A DNA stretch of 64,000 bases, taken from Polyangium sp. 6x1. Its GTDB lineage: Bacteria; Myxococcota_A; Polyangia; Polyangiales; Polyangiaceae. Below are positions 36,988 through 45,857 of the stretch, one piece after another (the stretch's first letter is position 1; each line of letters opens with the position of its first letter). The stretch spans positions 1 through 64,000 of the forward strand of contig NZ_JARZHH010000014.1 of NCBI RefSeq assembly GCF_029946515.1. Reading direction: 5' to 3'. Position numbers and translations under genes: made by a program. The notes beneath the pieces were generated by a model. That model searched no databases. It was not told where the DNA came from and saw only the letters and a program-made list of their open reading frames with translations.

Positions 36988-37665
36988 ATGGAGTACCGGA
37001 ACAACCTCGACGCGGCGCGGATGCGCATCGAGACGCTCGAAGCGAAGCTCGCCGAGCGTGAGGCCTCGCTAAGGGCGCGCGAAGCGGAGATCGCCGAGCA
37101 GAACGCCGTGCTCACGCGGCTCCGGCAGACCGGCGGCAAACCCGCGAATTCGCGCGGCGTTTGGATCGCGCTCCTCGCGTTCACCCACGCCATCGTCGCG
37201 GGCCTCGGCGGCCTGATCTTCCTCGGCGCCTTCGGACGGTCGTCGCCCTCGTACATCAACTGCCCCACGTGCCCTTCCCCGCTGGCCCTCGTCGACGACC
37301 CCGCCGCCCACCCCCCGGCCCCGATCGTCGAGGGCAAGGCCACGGACAGCGGCGCGGAAGAGAGCGCGGTCACGCAGTCGAACGACCGCATGCGCCCCGA
37401 GATGCGGGCCTGCCAGCTCGAGCAGCTCAAGAAGCACCCCGACGCGCACGGGTTTCTCGCGGTCGTCTTCGAGGTCGAGCCCGCGGGCAAGGTCGGCGGC
37501 GTCGTCCTCCAGGGCATGTCGTCCACGGACCGCTGGTGGAGCGCGGACTTCGAGGCCTGCGTGGCCAAGGCGTACCAGGGCCTCGCGTTCCGGCCCTTCA
37601 ACGGGGCGAAGACCACCGCGAGGCACACCTACTTCCTCTCGACGAACCCGAACCTCGGCTTCTGA
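36988..37665 (+). CDS. Coiled-coil/TM protein with AgmX/PglI-type C-terminus
   Basis: The product is 225 residues. Residues 8-48 form a Glu/Arg-rich coiled coil (RIETLEAKLAEREASLRARE), residues 57-82 a membrane helix, and residues 120-222 a small domain with Cys residues at each end (MRACQLEQLKKHPDAHGFLA ... FEACVAKAYQGLAFRPFNG). This matches the AgmX/PglI C-terminal TonB-like domain known in myxobacterial motility and envelope proteins. It probably spans the inner membrane, with the C-terminal domain in the periplasm, and is co-transcribed with the mepA-like gene five bases upstream. Confidence 0.75.
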   Translation: MEYRNNLDAARMRIETLEAKLAEREASLRAREAEIAEQNAVLTRLRQTGGKPANSRGVWIALLAFTHAIVAGLGGLIFLGAFGRSSPSYINCPTCPSPLALVDDPAAHPPAPIVEGKATDSGAEESAVTQSNDRMRPEMRACQLEQLKKHPDAHGFLAVVFEVEPAGKVGGVVLQGMSSTDRWWSADFEACVAKAYQGLAFRPFNGAKTTARHTYFLSTNPNLGF

Positions 37666-37694
37666 AACCCGTGCACGCGCGCGCGCGCTGGCAG

Positions 37695-37700
37695 TATCCT
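37695..37700 (+). promoter_or_regulatory. -10 hexamer TATCCT, leaderless-type
   Basis: TATCCT ends ten bases before GTG 37711, with no ribosome site in between. Confidence 0.35.
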
Positions 37701-37710
37701 CGCGCGCATC

Positions 37711-39471
37711 GTGCGTCTCCCCCGCCCCTCCTCTCCGGCAAACGCGAGCCTCGCGCTCGTCCTCGGCTCGTGCCTCGCGGCTTGCGCGTCCGAGCCGCTG
37801 CTCCTCGAAAGCCCCTGTCCGCCGCCCGCGAAGAGCACGGCGCCCGTCGTCACGACGCCGCCGAAGACCGAGAGCACGACACGCACGCTCGAAGTGCGCC
37901 TCACGCCGACGCGTGACGGAGGGAGCGAGGTCGTCGCGCTCGACGTGTCGATGCGCTTCTCCGTGCCGCCCGTGGACTTCGGCGAGGCGCGGCCGCTCGT
38001 GTTCCGGCTGGACGACGCGCGCGTCGAGGACCTCGACGAGCTCACGGCGCGCGACGCCGAAGGATCGCTCCCGCTCGTGCGGAACGAGGGCGAGGGCAAG
38101 GACGCGGCAGGAGCGCCCGCCGCGTGGCGCGCCGAGCGTCGCGCGCGTGGTCCGGTGACCGTGAGCTACACGCGAAAGCTCGCGGCGGGCAGCGCCGCGC
38201 AGGCCGCCGCTCCGCTCTCGGCGTCGGCGGGAGGGTTCCTCGGCGTCGGGCGCGCGTTCTTGCTCGTGCCGGAGACGACCGAGCCGCACGAGATGCGCGT
38301 GCGCTGGGACGTCTCGGGACTCGGGGAAGGCGCGAGCGGCGCGTCGTCGCTCGGCGCGGGCGACGTCGAGGTGAGCGGCTCGCCGACGGCGCTCGCGGCC
38401 GCGACGTGGGCCGCGGGGTCGCTCCACCGGGTGACGATCGAGCGGCCGGCGACGCGCGAAGGCGAAGGCGCCTCGTTCGCGGTGACCTCGCTCGGCCGCG
38501 GCGTCTTCGACGTGCTCGACGCGGGCGCCTGGGCGAGCCGGGCCTGGGCCTCGGTGCGCCCGCTCGCGGACGCGCCGCTCGGCCATTTCGATATTTTCCT
38601 GCGCTCGAGCGGGGCTTCGGGGCGCCGCTTCGACGCGTCCGTCGCGGGCCGGAGCGCGATCGCGGTCGGCGACGAGGGACTCACGTTCGGTTGGCCGGAA
38701 AAACGCATCTTGGCAAAAGCCATGGCGCGGGCGAGCCTCGGGTATTCGGTGGCTGGCTGGTTCGACGAGGGGTTCGTCTCGTATTTCGCGGTCGACGCCC
38801 TGCGCCGGGCGAATCTCGTGGCGGCGCGGGACGTGCTCGCCGAGGTCGACGCCCGCGCGACGCAGTATTTTTCGTCGGCCGAGGCTCGAGCCGAGGATCG
38901 AGGAATGCTCTTCGCGGCCGAGCTCGACGCGCGCATCCGAGCGAAGAGCGGCGGCAAGCGCTCGCTCGCCGACGTGGCGCGCGAGATCGCGCCGAAGGCA
39001 GGAGACGGCGAGGCCCAGGCGACCGGCCCGCGCCGCGTGCCCGAGGCCGCGCTGCGCGAGGCGATCGTGAAGGAGCTCGGGGCCGAGGGGGAGGCAAGGT
39101 TTGGCGCGGTGATCGGCAAGGGAGGCGTCGCCGAGGTGCCGGACGACGCATTCGGGCCGTGCTTCGTGAAGGTGAAGAAAAAGGTGCCGCGCTACGAGCT
39201 CGGCTTCGATCCCGCGTCCGCGACCGAAAAGAAGGTGCGCGGGCTGTCGAAGAAATCGGCGGCGGCGAAGGCAGGGCTCGCCGAAGGGGATCGCATCACG
39301 GCGGCGGATCTCGGGGACGGGACGATCGATCGTCCCGTGGAGATCGAGGTCGACCGCGGCGGGAAGCTGACGAAGGTGCGGTGGCTGCCGCGAGGCGAAA
39401 ACGTGGATGGGTTTTCGTTCGCGTTTGGCCCGAAGGCGCCCGCGAGCTGCGACGCGCCGAAGGGGCGCTGA
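37711..39471 (+). CDS. M61 glycyl-aminopeptidase-like lipoprotein lacking HExxH
   Basis: The product is 586 residues with GTG start and lipobox LAAC (Cys26). The layout follows peptidase M61: an N-terminal beta-sandwich (about 55-235), a middle helical domain with VAGWFDEGFVSYFAVDALRR (compare the family's WxxEGFTxYY), and a C-terminal PDZ-like domain (LSKKSAAAKAGLAEGDRITA). However, the HExxH zinc motif expected before GWFDEG is absent; the region reads FGWPEKRILAKAMARASLGY. It therefore looks like a catalytically dead relative, perhaps a binding protein of the envelope. Convergent with the pseudokinase gene, 40 bp apart. Confidence 0.65.
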   Translation: MRLPRPSSPANASLALVLGSCLAACASEPLLLESPCPPPAKSTAPVVTTPPKTESTTRTLEVRLTPTRDGGSEVVALDVSMRFSVPPVDFGEARPLVFRLDDARVEDLDELTARDAEGSLPLVRNEGEGKDAAGAPAAWRAERRARGPVTVSYTRKLAAGSAAQAAAPLSASAGGFLGVGRAFLLVPETTEPHEMRVRWDVSGLGEGASGASSLGAGDVEVSGSPTALAAATWAAGSLHRVTIERPATREGEGASFAVTSLGRGVFDVLDAGAWASRAWASVRPLADAPLGHFDIFLRSSGASGRRFDASVAGRSAIAVGDEGLTFGWPEKRILAKAMARASLGYSVAGWFDEGFVSYFAVDALRRANLVAARDVLAEVDARATQYFSSAEARAEDRGMLFAAELDARIRAKSGGKRSLADVAREIAPKAGDGEAQATGPRRVPEAALREAIVKELGAEGEARFGAVIGKGGVAEVPDDAFGPCFVKVKKKVPRYELGFDPASATEKKVRGLSKKSAAAKAGLAEGDRITAADLGDGTIDRPVEIEVDRGGKLTKVRWLPRGENVDGFSFAFGPKAPASCDAPKGR

Positions 39472-39511
39472 GCGCCCGTCACCTCGCCGTCGAACGGCAG
39501 CCGAAGGCAGC

Positions 39512-42500
39512 TCAGGCGAGGCGCCGGAGGCAGAGCCTGAGCCCGTCGCGCAGGTTGGCGCGCGTCTCGAGCCCGCGCAGATCGACGCAGGAGGAGACCA
39601 GCGTGCGGGCGGCGCTCGCGTGCAGCCCGGTGATGAGCGTCCGCGCGCCGAGCAGCTCCACGGCGTGCCCGATGCGCACCAGCAATTCGGCCGCCTGCCC
39701 GTCCAGCGTGTCCACGCCGGTCACGTCGATGATCGCGAAATGCGTCGCCGAGCTCGCCACGCGCGAAAGCAGCCGCTCGGTGATCTCCGCGGCCCGCGAG
39801 CCGTCGAGCGCGCCGATGAGGGGCAATGCCAGGACCCCGTCCCAGACCTGGAGGATGGGCGTCGAGAGTGCCCGGATGAGCTCGTTCTGGCGCTCGATGA
39901 GGGCATGGCTGTGCGCGAGCATCTCCGCCTGGCTGCGCTCGCGCTCGCCGCTCAAGGTCACGATCTCCGCGTGCGCCTCCTCGAGCGCCCGGGTCCGGTC
40001 CTCCACCTTGCGCTCCAGGCTCGCGTAGAGCAGCGCATTCTCGATGGATATCGCCATCTGCGTGGAGAGCATCCGCAAGAGCTCCACGCGATCGGGCGTG
40101 AATGCGAAGGCGGCGAGCTCGTTCTCGAGATAAAGCACCCCCACGATCCGCCCGCGCTTGCCCACCGGCGCCGCCAGGAGCGACCGCGCCTTGCCCTGCG
40201 CGAGCCAGCGATCGCCGGGGAACTGCTCCGCGCTCGCCGCGTCCCCGAGGACCACGCTCTCGCCCGTCCGCGCCACGTAATGCACGATTCCCGTGGGCAG
40301 ATCCTCGCGCGTCTCCAGGGGCACGCCCGCGAGGAGGGTGACCTTTCCGCGCTGAAGCTCCTCCTCGGCCTGGATCAAGAGATCGTCATTCTCTTTGAGG
40401 ATCAAAATGCCCCGCGTCGCCCCGGCGCTCTCGAGGGCGATCCGCAAGAGCCTCTCGAGCAGGCGCGAGAGCACCACCTCGCCGGAGATGGCTTGCATGG
40501 CCTTGATGGCCGCGTGCACGTCGAGCGCCCGCGCGCTTTCGTCCGGTGCCCCTGCCCGAGCGCCCACGTGCGGCCCGTGGGCGGCGCGCGGCAGGAGCGC
40601 GAAGAAGCTTTTTTCGAGGCGCTCCGTCGCCGCCACCGCCCCCCATTGACCGTAGAGCGCGTGCGCCTCGTGCAGGTACGTGCGCGCGACCTTCGTCTTT
40701 CCGAGGCGCAGGTGATAACGCGCGCACAGCTCGTTGCCGAGCGCCTCGTCCTGCACGAACCCTCCCGCGGCCGCCGCCGCGATGCCCTCATCGTAGAGAT
40801 CGACGGCCAAAAGGCGCTCGCCGCGGGCCCGGGCAATCTCGGCGCGCAAGAGGAGCGCGCGGTGTCGGTGGTTGTCCGGGCATAGATCGGCCCAGCAAGA
40901 GAGCTTGGCGGCGGAGGCCTCGGCGCGGGCCAGGTTTCTCGCGCGCACCTCGGGTGCGGCCTCTTCCGCGGCCAAGAGCAGCGCCAGGGAGGCATAGAAG
41001 TGATAGACGACGCTCACGTGCCAGCTCACGACCGAGGGGATGTCGGGCTCGGCCCTGAGGGCCACCTCCGCCGCCTCGGCGTAACGGCCCTGGAAGACGT
41101 CGTGCATGATGGTGAAGTTGTCCGCGAAGAACAACACGGCGCCGTTGCCCATCGCGGTCGCCGTGCTCCGGACGGCGTCGATGTCGAGCCAATCCCCCAA
41201 AAGCCTGTCGCTCTGCGCGGACGGGTTGGAAAGGTTCTGCGCGATCTGGGCGGCGGCGTTCACGATCCAGGTGAAGCCGCCGGAGACGTCGAGCTTGCAC
41301 ACCGGCGCGAGCGCCGCCGCCTCCTCGAGGACCTCGGCGAGGCGCGCGCCCGCGAGCAGGCTGTTCGTGGGGATGTTCGTCGCATTGTAAAAGGCCCAGA
41401 CGTACTGGCCCGTCTCGAGGCCCACGTGCACGCCCCGCGGGAAGTTCTCCTTGTACTTCGAATAGGGCTCCTTCCAGTGCTGCACGAACGCGCCCCACAT
41501 GTTGCAGAGCATCGATTCGGATTTTTTCTCCGGATGACGCTCGCTCACCCGCACCGCGAGCTTTCCGAACTGGTAGCCGAGCTCGATGTCCCCCCGCACG
41601 CAGAGGAACATCCCGAAATTCACGAACGCATAGATCGTGTGCTTCGACAACCCGTGCGCGAGCGCCTGCTGCACCATCTTCGCCACCGTGATCGCGTGGT
41701 TGTTCGGCGAGACGAAGTAGCAGGGCGAGAGCATGTCCTCGAGCACGTCCTGGAGGGCCATGATCTCGGGATCCGCGAGGAGCGGCAGATCGACCAGCGA
41801 GTCGATGGGGCGGCCCTCGAGCGCGGCGAGGGTCGCGTCGAGCTCGGCGCTGCTCGCCTCGTCGCTCGGAAAGCGCGGCAGATGGATGCCGAAGGGCTCG
41901 AGCGCGGCGAGGCCCTCATCGAGCGCGGCGAGGAGATCGTTCGTCAAAATGTGAGCATTCATCACGAGCCGCCGGACCTGGGTGCGCTCGAGGCGGCTCC
42001 GGGCGTGCGTGAAGGCCTGGCCGAGCGTCTCCCGCGCCTGCGCGTGACGCTCGCACAGGGCCTCCATCTCGCCCTTCTTCATGAAATAGCGGAGCGCGAG
42101 ATCGTAATGGGCATCCCAGGCGTCCGCGGGGAGCAGGACGATGCCGTGCTCGAGGTAGCGGAGAGCGGCCGGGAATGCGGCTGCCCCCTCGGCGCGCTCG
42201 GCGGCGGCGAGGTTCATTTTGCAGAGCGCGAGGAGCTCCTCGGCCCCGAGCACCAGCCCGCGCGCGCTGTTCAGGTGGCCCGTGGCGTCGAACAGGCTCT
42301 GCGCGTCGCTCTTCTTCGATAAGAGGCGCCCGATGTGCAGGTGGAGCGCGGCCCGCTCGTCCTCGGCGAGCATTGCATAGGCGGCCTCCTGGATCTTGTC
42401 GTGGGTGAAACGGTAGAATTCGCCGGCGCGCGCCACGAGCCCTGCCTCGAGGGCCGGGGCGAGGCGGCCGTACGCCTCCTCCGGCGCGCATGCGGTGACG

Positions 42501-44389
42501 ATGCTGAGCGTGCCGAGCTCGAACGGGCTGCCAATGGCGGCGCCGATCTCCAGCGCCTCCTGCGTGAGCCGCGGCAGGTGCCGGATCGCGTCGAGCATCA
42601 AGTCCACCACGTTGGCCATGTGTGGCATCGCGGCGATCGCCTCGAGCGAGCTCCAGCCGAGCGATCCGTCCGGTCCGGGCTCGAGGGCCCCCTTTTCGTG
42701 GAGCGACCGCAAGAGCTGCCGCACGAAGAATGGATTGCCTCCCGTCTTTTGCAGCACGAGCTCGGCCGCGCCCTCGGGGCTCGGCGCGCGCAGGCTGTCC
42801 GCGAAGAGCTCTTTCACGTGCTCGAGCCGGAGCGGGCCGAGCACGATCTCCCGCAGGCCGAGGCCGCCCTTTCGCAGCTCCGCGAGTGTCGTGCGGAGCG
42901 GATGCGCGCCATTCACCTCGTTGTCGCGGTACGCGCCCGTGAAGAAGAGAGCCTCGATGCTGTCGTCGAGCAGGAGCGTGGTGAGCAGGCGCAGACTCGC
43001 CGCGTCGGCCCATTGCAGGTCGTCGAGGAAGAGCACCAGCGGATGGGCGCGCCGGGCGAAGACCGAGACGAACCTCCGCATCGCGAGGGTGAATCGATTC
43101 TGGGCCTCGACGGCCCCGAGGGCCGGCGCGGGCGGCAGATCGCCGAGAACGTGCGCGAGCGACGGGAGCACCTCGCAGACGACGGACGCGTTCGTGCCGA
43201 GCGCGGCGAGGAGCGCCTCTTTCCACGCGCGCACGCGTCCCTCGCTCTCGCAGAGGAGGGTCCGGACGAGCCCGTCGAAGGCCTGGAGGATGGCGCTATA
43301 GGGCGCCTCGCGGTTCAACTGGTCGTACTTGCCCGTGATGTAATAGCCCCTGGCCCGCGCGAGCGGCTTCAAGATCTCCGCGACCAGCGAGGACTTCCCG
43401 ACGCCCGAATAGCCCGAGACGAGCGTGATCTCGCGCGCCCGGTCGAGCACCCGCTCGAAGGACGCGACGAGCTCCGCGACGTCGTTCTCGCGCCCGTAGA
43501 GCTTGTTCCGGACGAGCAGGCGGGCGTTTTCGTGCAGCACGCCGAGGGGGAATTCGTCGATGCCGCCATCGGGGCGGAGCCGCTGCCGGCACGCCTCGAG
43601 GTCGGCGAGGAGGCTCTTCGTGCTCTGGTAGCGATCCTCGGGGTTCTTTTCGAGCAGCCGGAGCACGATCGCCTCGAGCGGCGGCGGCACGTCGACAGCG
43701 ATCTTGGAAGGCCGCTCGGGCGCGAGGGCGAGGTGCGCGTGGATGAGCTCCAGCGGGTCCCGGGATCGAAATGGCAATTGCCCGGTGAGGAGCGCGTAAA
43801 AGATGACGCCCAGCGAATAGAGGTCGGAGCGCTCGTCGACGCCGCGGTTCATGCGCCCGGTCTGCTCGGGGGCGAAGAAGGGCAGGGTCTCGGCGACGAA
43901 ATGCGGTTCGTAGAGGGCGTCGTTTTCGCGGGTCAGCGCCGCATCCGTGCCGAAGCTCGTGATGGTGGGGCGGCCGCTCGCGTCGACGACGATGCTCGCC
44001 GCCGAAAGCCCCCGGTGCACGACGCCGGCCGCGTGGATCGCGCCGAGCGCCGTGGTGAGCGGGATGGCGAGGTCCAGCATCCCGCGCGTGCCAGCAGGCG
44101 ACGTCAGGCGGGCCGAGAGGGGCTCGCCAAGGACCTCGGCGAGGACCATGGCCATGCCCTCGCCGGTCGGCTCGAAGCCGTGCACGCGCACCACGCCAGG
44201 GGCGCGCAGGCGCGACAGACGTTGATAGTCGTGCTTGAAGCTGGCGACGTCAGCGACGCGATTGGACTCGGCGCGAAGCACCTTCACGCGCACCTGAAGG
44301 CCGTCGCTCTTCCTGCGACCACGAAACAGCCGTGACATCGCGGTCGTTGCGAGCTCTTCCGTGATCGTTACTTCTTCCAGCCGGGTCAT
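39512..44389 (-). CDS. Pseudokinase-AAA-GAF-STAS multidomain regulator
   Basis: The product is 1625 residues. Residues 10-275 have a Ser/Thr kinase fold (Lys36 in VRVKVLR, APEQ near 173, DLYSLGVIFYALLTGQLPF), but the catalytic loop HRDLKPxN is HRGLSAAS (125-132) and DFG is SFG (145-147). So it should not phosphorylate. An AAA/STAND-type ATPase follows with GYSGVGKSSLV (about 327-337) and VLFLDDLQWAD (about 450-460), then long helical repeats, GAF (about 1310-1450), coiled coil, and a STAS domain (about 1510-1620, FAIIDVTGVDTLDGQAA) of the RsbR kind. The family normally links Ser/Thr kinase signals to stress regulators. Here ATP binding by the STAND part may be the active switch. Confidence 0.88.
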   Translation of the reverse strand: MTRLEEVTITEELATTAMSRLFRGRRKSDGLQVRVKVLRAESNRVADVASFKHDYQRLSRLRAPGVVRVHGFEPTGEGMAMVLAEVLGEPLSARLTSPAGTRGMLDLAIPLTTALGAIHAAGVVHRGLSAASIVVDASGRPTITSFGTDAALTRENDALYEPHFVAETLPFFAPEQTGRMNRGVDERSDLYSLGVIFYALLTGQLPFRSRDPLELIHAHLALAPERPSKIAVDVPPPLEAIVLRLLEKNPEDRYQSTKSLLADLEACRQRLRPDGGIDEFPLGVLHENARLLVRNKLYGRENDVAELVASFERVLDRAREITLVSGYSGVGKSSLVAEILKPLARARGYYITGKYDQLNREAPYSAILQAFDGLVRTLLCESEGRVRAWKEALLAALGTNASVVCEVLPSLAHVLGDLPPAPALGAVEAQNRFTLAMRRFVSVFARRAHPLVLFLDDLQWADAASLRLLTTLLLDDSIEALFFTGAYRDNEVNGAHPLRTTLAELRKGGLGLREIVLGPLRLEHVKELFADSLRAPSPEGAAELVLQKTGGNPFFVRQLLRSLHEKGALEPGPDGSLGWSSLEAIAAMPHMANVVDLMLDAIRHLPRLTQEALEIGAAIGSPFELGTLSIVTACAPEEAYGRLAPALEAGLVARAGEFYRFTHDKIQEAAYAMLAEDERAALHLHIGRLLSKKSDAQSLFDATGHLNSARGLVLGAEELLALCKMNLAAAERAEGAAAFPAALRYLEHGIVLLPADAWDAHYDLALRYFMKKGEMEALCERHAQARETLGQAFTHARSRLERTQVRRLVMNAHILTNDLLAALDEGLAALEPFGIHLPRFPSDEASSAELDATLAALEGRPIDSLVDLPLLADPEIMALQDVLEDMLSPCYFVSPNNHAITVAKMVQQALAHGLSKHTIYAFVNFGMFLCVRGDIELGYQFGKLAVRVSERHPEKKSESMLCNMWGAFVQHWKEPYSKYKENFPRGVHVGLETGQYVWAFYNATNIPTNSLLAGARLAEVLEEAAALAPVCKLDVSGGFTWIVNAAAQIAQNLSNPSAQSDRLLGDWLDIDAVRSTATAMGNGAVLFFADNFTIMHDVFQGRYAEAAEVALRAEPDIPSVVSWHVSVVYHFYASLALLLAAEEAAPEVRARNLARAEASAAKLSCWADLCPDNHRHRALLLRAEIARARGERLLAVDLYDEGIAAAAAGGFVQDEALGNELCARYHLRLGKTKVARTYLHEAHALYGQWGAVAATERLEKSFFALLPRAAHGPHVGARAGAPDESARALDVHAAIKAMQAISGEVVLSRLLERLLRIALESAGATRGILILKENDDLLIQAEEELQRGKVTLLAGVPLETREDLPTGIVHYVARTGESVVLGDAASAEQFPGDRWLAQGKARSLLAAPVGKRGRIVGVLYLENELAAFAFTPDRVELLRMLSTQMAISIENALLYASLERKVEDRTRALEEAHAEIVTLSGERERSQAEMLAHSHALIERQNELIRALSTPILQVWDGVLALPLIGALDGSRAAEITERLLSRVASSATHFAIIDVTGVDTLDGQAAELLVRIGHAVELLGARTLITGLHASAARTLVSSCVDLRGLETRANLRDGLRLCLRRLA

Positions 44390-44434
44390 GTCGATGCCTC
44401 ACACGCGCCCCCCCGTTTGTCGCCGACCCCCCAG

Positions 44435-44462
44435 GCTATACGCCGCGCGGGATCCGCGTCAA
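44435..44462 (-). promoter_or_regulatory. Sigma-70-like promoter TTGACG-16-TATAGC
   Basis: On the minus strand TTGACG (44462-44457) and TATAGC (44440-44435) are 16 bp apart. The start of the pseudokinase gene (44389) lies 45 bp further, with a GAGG ribosome site, so this would be a promoter with a leader of about 38 nt. Confidence 0.5.
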
Positions 44463-44826
44463 TTGTCGCGGCGAACGTGCAGGCGCGAGAAGGCACGCAG
44501 GATGCGTCGGCGCGTTGACACGTGCTCGCCGCGCTCGGAAAAGGGGCGTGCACGAATATCAAGAGATACGGGCGCTCTGGTGTGGGCCCGACATTTCGAG
44601 CATTGAGATGCACGCGAGCGGGGGATTGTCGTCACTTCCGCGAACGACGATTGCGGTCAGGCGATGCCACTGTTTGGCGATGCACGGGTGATGGACCGAA
44701 TGGACCACGTCATCGCCCCCCTGACCCGCCTCGTCTACCGCCGCGCTGCGTAGAAACAAGCCGCCTGGCCCCTCTCGCGGGACGGGCGAGGGGTCGGGGG
44801 TGAGGGAATCCCCCGGTCAAACCAAT

Positions 44827-44843
44827 TCAACTTTTATTGTTGA
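44827..44843. promoter_or_regulatory. AT-rich dyad upstream of the sigma factor
   Basis: TCAAC and GTTGA flank the 7-bp AT run TTTTATT in otherwise GC-rich DNA, about 100 bp before the sigma-factor start. It could be an operator or a promoter element. The rest of 44463-44826 shows no credible gene. Confidence 0.35.
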
Positions 44844-44874
44844 GTTCGCCCGCGATTCGTGAGACAAAACAAGC

Positions 44875-44909
44875 GACGCCAGCCGGTGCTACCAACACCG
44901 ACCGGCGTC
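44875..44909 (+). promoter_or_regulatory. Stem-loop in the sigma-factor leader
   Basis: GACGCCAGCCGGTG pairs with CACCGACCGGCGTC in 12 of 14 positions around a CTACCAA loop, 35 bp before ATG 44945. It may regulate the sigma-factor mRNA. Confidence 0.45.
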
Positions 44910-44944
44910 TGACCCACGACACCACTACCCGGAGCCATGAGCTA

Positions 44945-45484
44945 ATGGTCACGCTACTCGTCCATCCTCCGCCGGCAAACTTTTCGGCGTCGCACGCCTT
45001 GCTCGGCCGCCTCTACCTCGAACATCGCGATTTCCTGCGTCGCCTTCTTCTCGGTCAGGCCGTACCTCCCCGCGACGTGGAGGATGTCCTGCAAGAGGTC
45101 TTCTTCACGGTATGGCGTCGCCTCTCGTGCCTGGTCACGCCGGAGCAGGCCCGGCCGTGGCTCCTGGTGATTGGGCTCAACCATGCGCGCAATTATCGAA
45201 CGCGCCTACGGTACGAGCGCGAGGTTCTCGTCGGTTTCTCGGAGGATTTTCCCGAGCAGGAGGACGCGACGTCGCCGGACACGCTGCTGCATGCGATCTA
45301 CGGCGTGTTCCGGCTCAAGCGTTTCCTGGCGAAGATCAGCCCGCGCATCCGGGACGCGGTGATTCCGTACCTGGAGGGATCGTCGATCGCGGAAATCGCC
45401 GCGTCGCTCGGGATCAAGGCGAAAGCTGTCTACAGCCGCCTGCGTCTCGCGCGGAAGCGGTTGGAGATGCTCTCGCTCGCGTAA
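44945..45484 (+). CDS. ECF-type RNA polymerase sigma factor
   Basis: The product is 179 residues from ATG 44945. Region 2 is present (LYLEHRDFLRRLLL, DVEDVLQEVFFTVWRRL, ARPWLLVIGLNHARNYRTR), and region 4 as a helix-turn-helix (LEGSSIAEIAASLGIKAKAV, YSRLRLARKRLEML). No anti-sigma gene with a membrane helix is next to it; the only close gene is a small basic protein 89 bp downstream. A very short frame ATG-AGC-TAA overlaps just before the start. Group unknown. Confidence 0.88.
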   Translation: MVTLLVHPPPANFSASHALLGRLYLEHRDFLRRLLLGQAVPPRDVEDVLQEVFFTVWRRLSCLVTPEQARPWLLVIGLNHARNYRTRLRYEREVLVGFSEDFPEQEDATSPDTLLHAIYGVFRLKRFLAKISPRIRDAVIPYLEGSSIAEIAASLGIKAKAVYSRLRLARKRLEMLSLA

Positions 45485-45573
45485 GACCCGCGTCCACTCC
45501 CGCTCCCGCTACGGGGTCCGGCACCCCTGACCCGGCGCAACCCGCTGGCTCCGCGTCCTGCCAAGGGGAGATC

Positions 45574-45762
45574 ATGGCGGCGGCGACAGGCGACATCGAC
45601 GCCGCGCTGGTGGCGCATGACGCTGCCGACCGGATCCTGGGGATGATCGCGGACACCGTATTGCGGAGCTCGCTCGTAAGCTTTGGCCGAAGGGCGAACG
45701 CCGAAAGCTCCGGAAAGAACTCGAAGCGCGCACGTCGCGCGAACCCCCGACGTAAGACGTAG
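45574..45762 (+). CDS. Small basic protein downstream of the sigma factor
   Basis: The product is 62 residues from ATG 45574, with a strong AAGGGGAG site seven bases upstream, which is why I accept this short gene. An Ala/Asp-rich helix (DIDAALVAHDAADRILGMIA) is followed by a Lys/Arg-rich tail (SKRARRANPRRKT). No family recognised. The spacing to the sigma factor suggests co-transcription; it might bind nucleic acid or the sigma factor. Confidence 0.5.
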   Translation: MAAATGDIDAALVAHDAADRILGMIADTVLRSSLVSFGRRANAESSGKNSKRARRANPRRKT

Positions 45763-45857
45763 TATTCGGCAGGACCGCGTGCCGACGCGGACGCGGGCCC
45801 GACGAACCCGACGCCGTGCAATGCGCGCTCGGGTCCGCGGGCCCCTCTCAGAGCTGA

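Noticed and set aside
44515-44545. TTGACA on the plus strand at about 44515-44520 as promoter
   Set aside because: No -10-like hexamer at 16-18 bp, and no gene start nearby on that strand.
44522-44803. Short open frames on both strands in the 44.4-44.9 kb gap
   Set aside because: No ribosome site, no hydrophobic or domain pattern, codon positions not biased as in neighbours.
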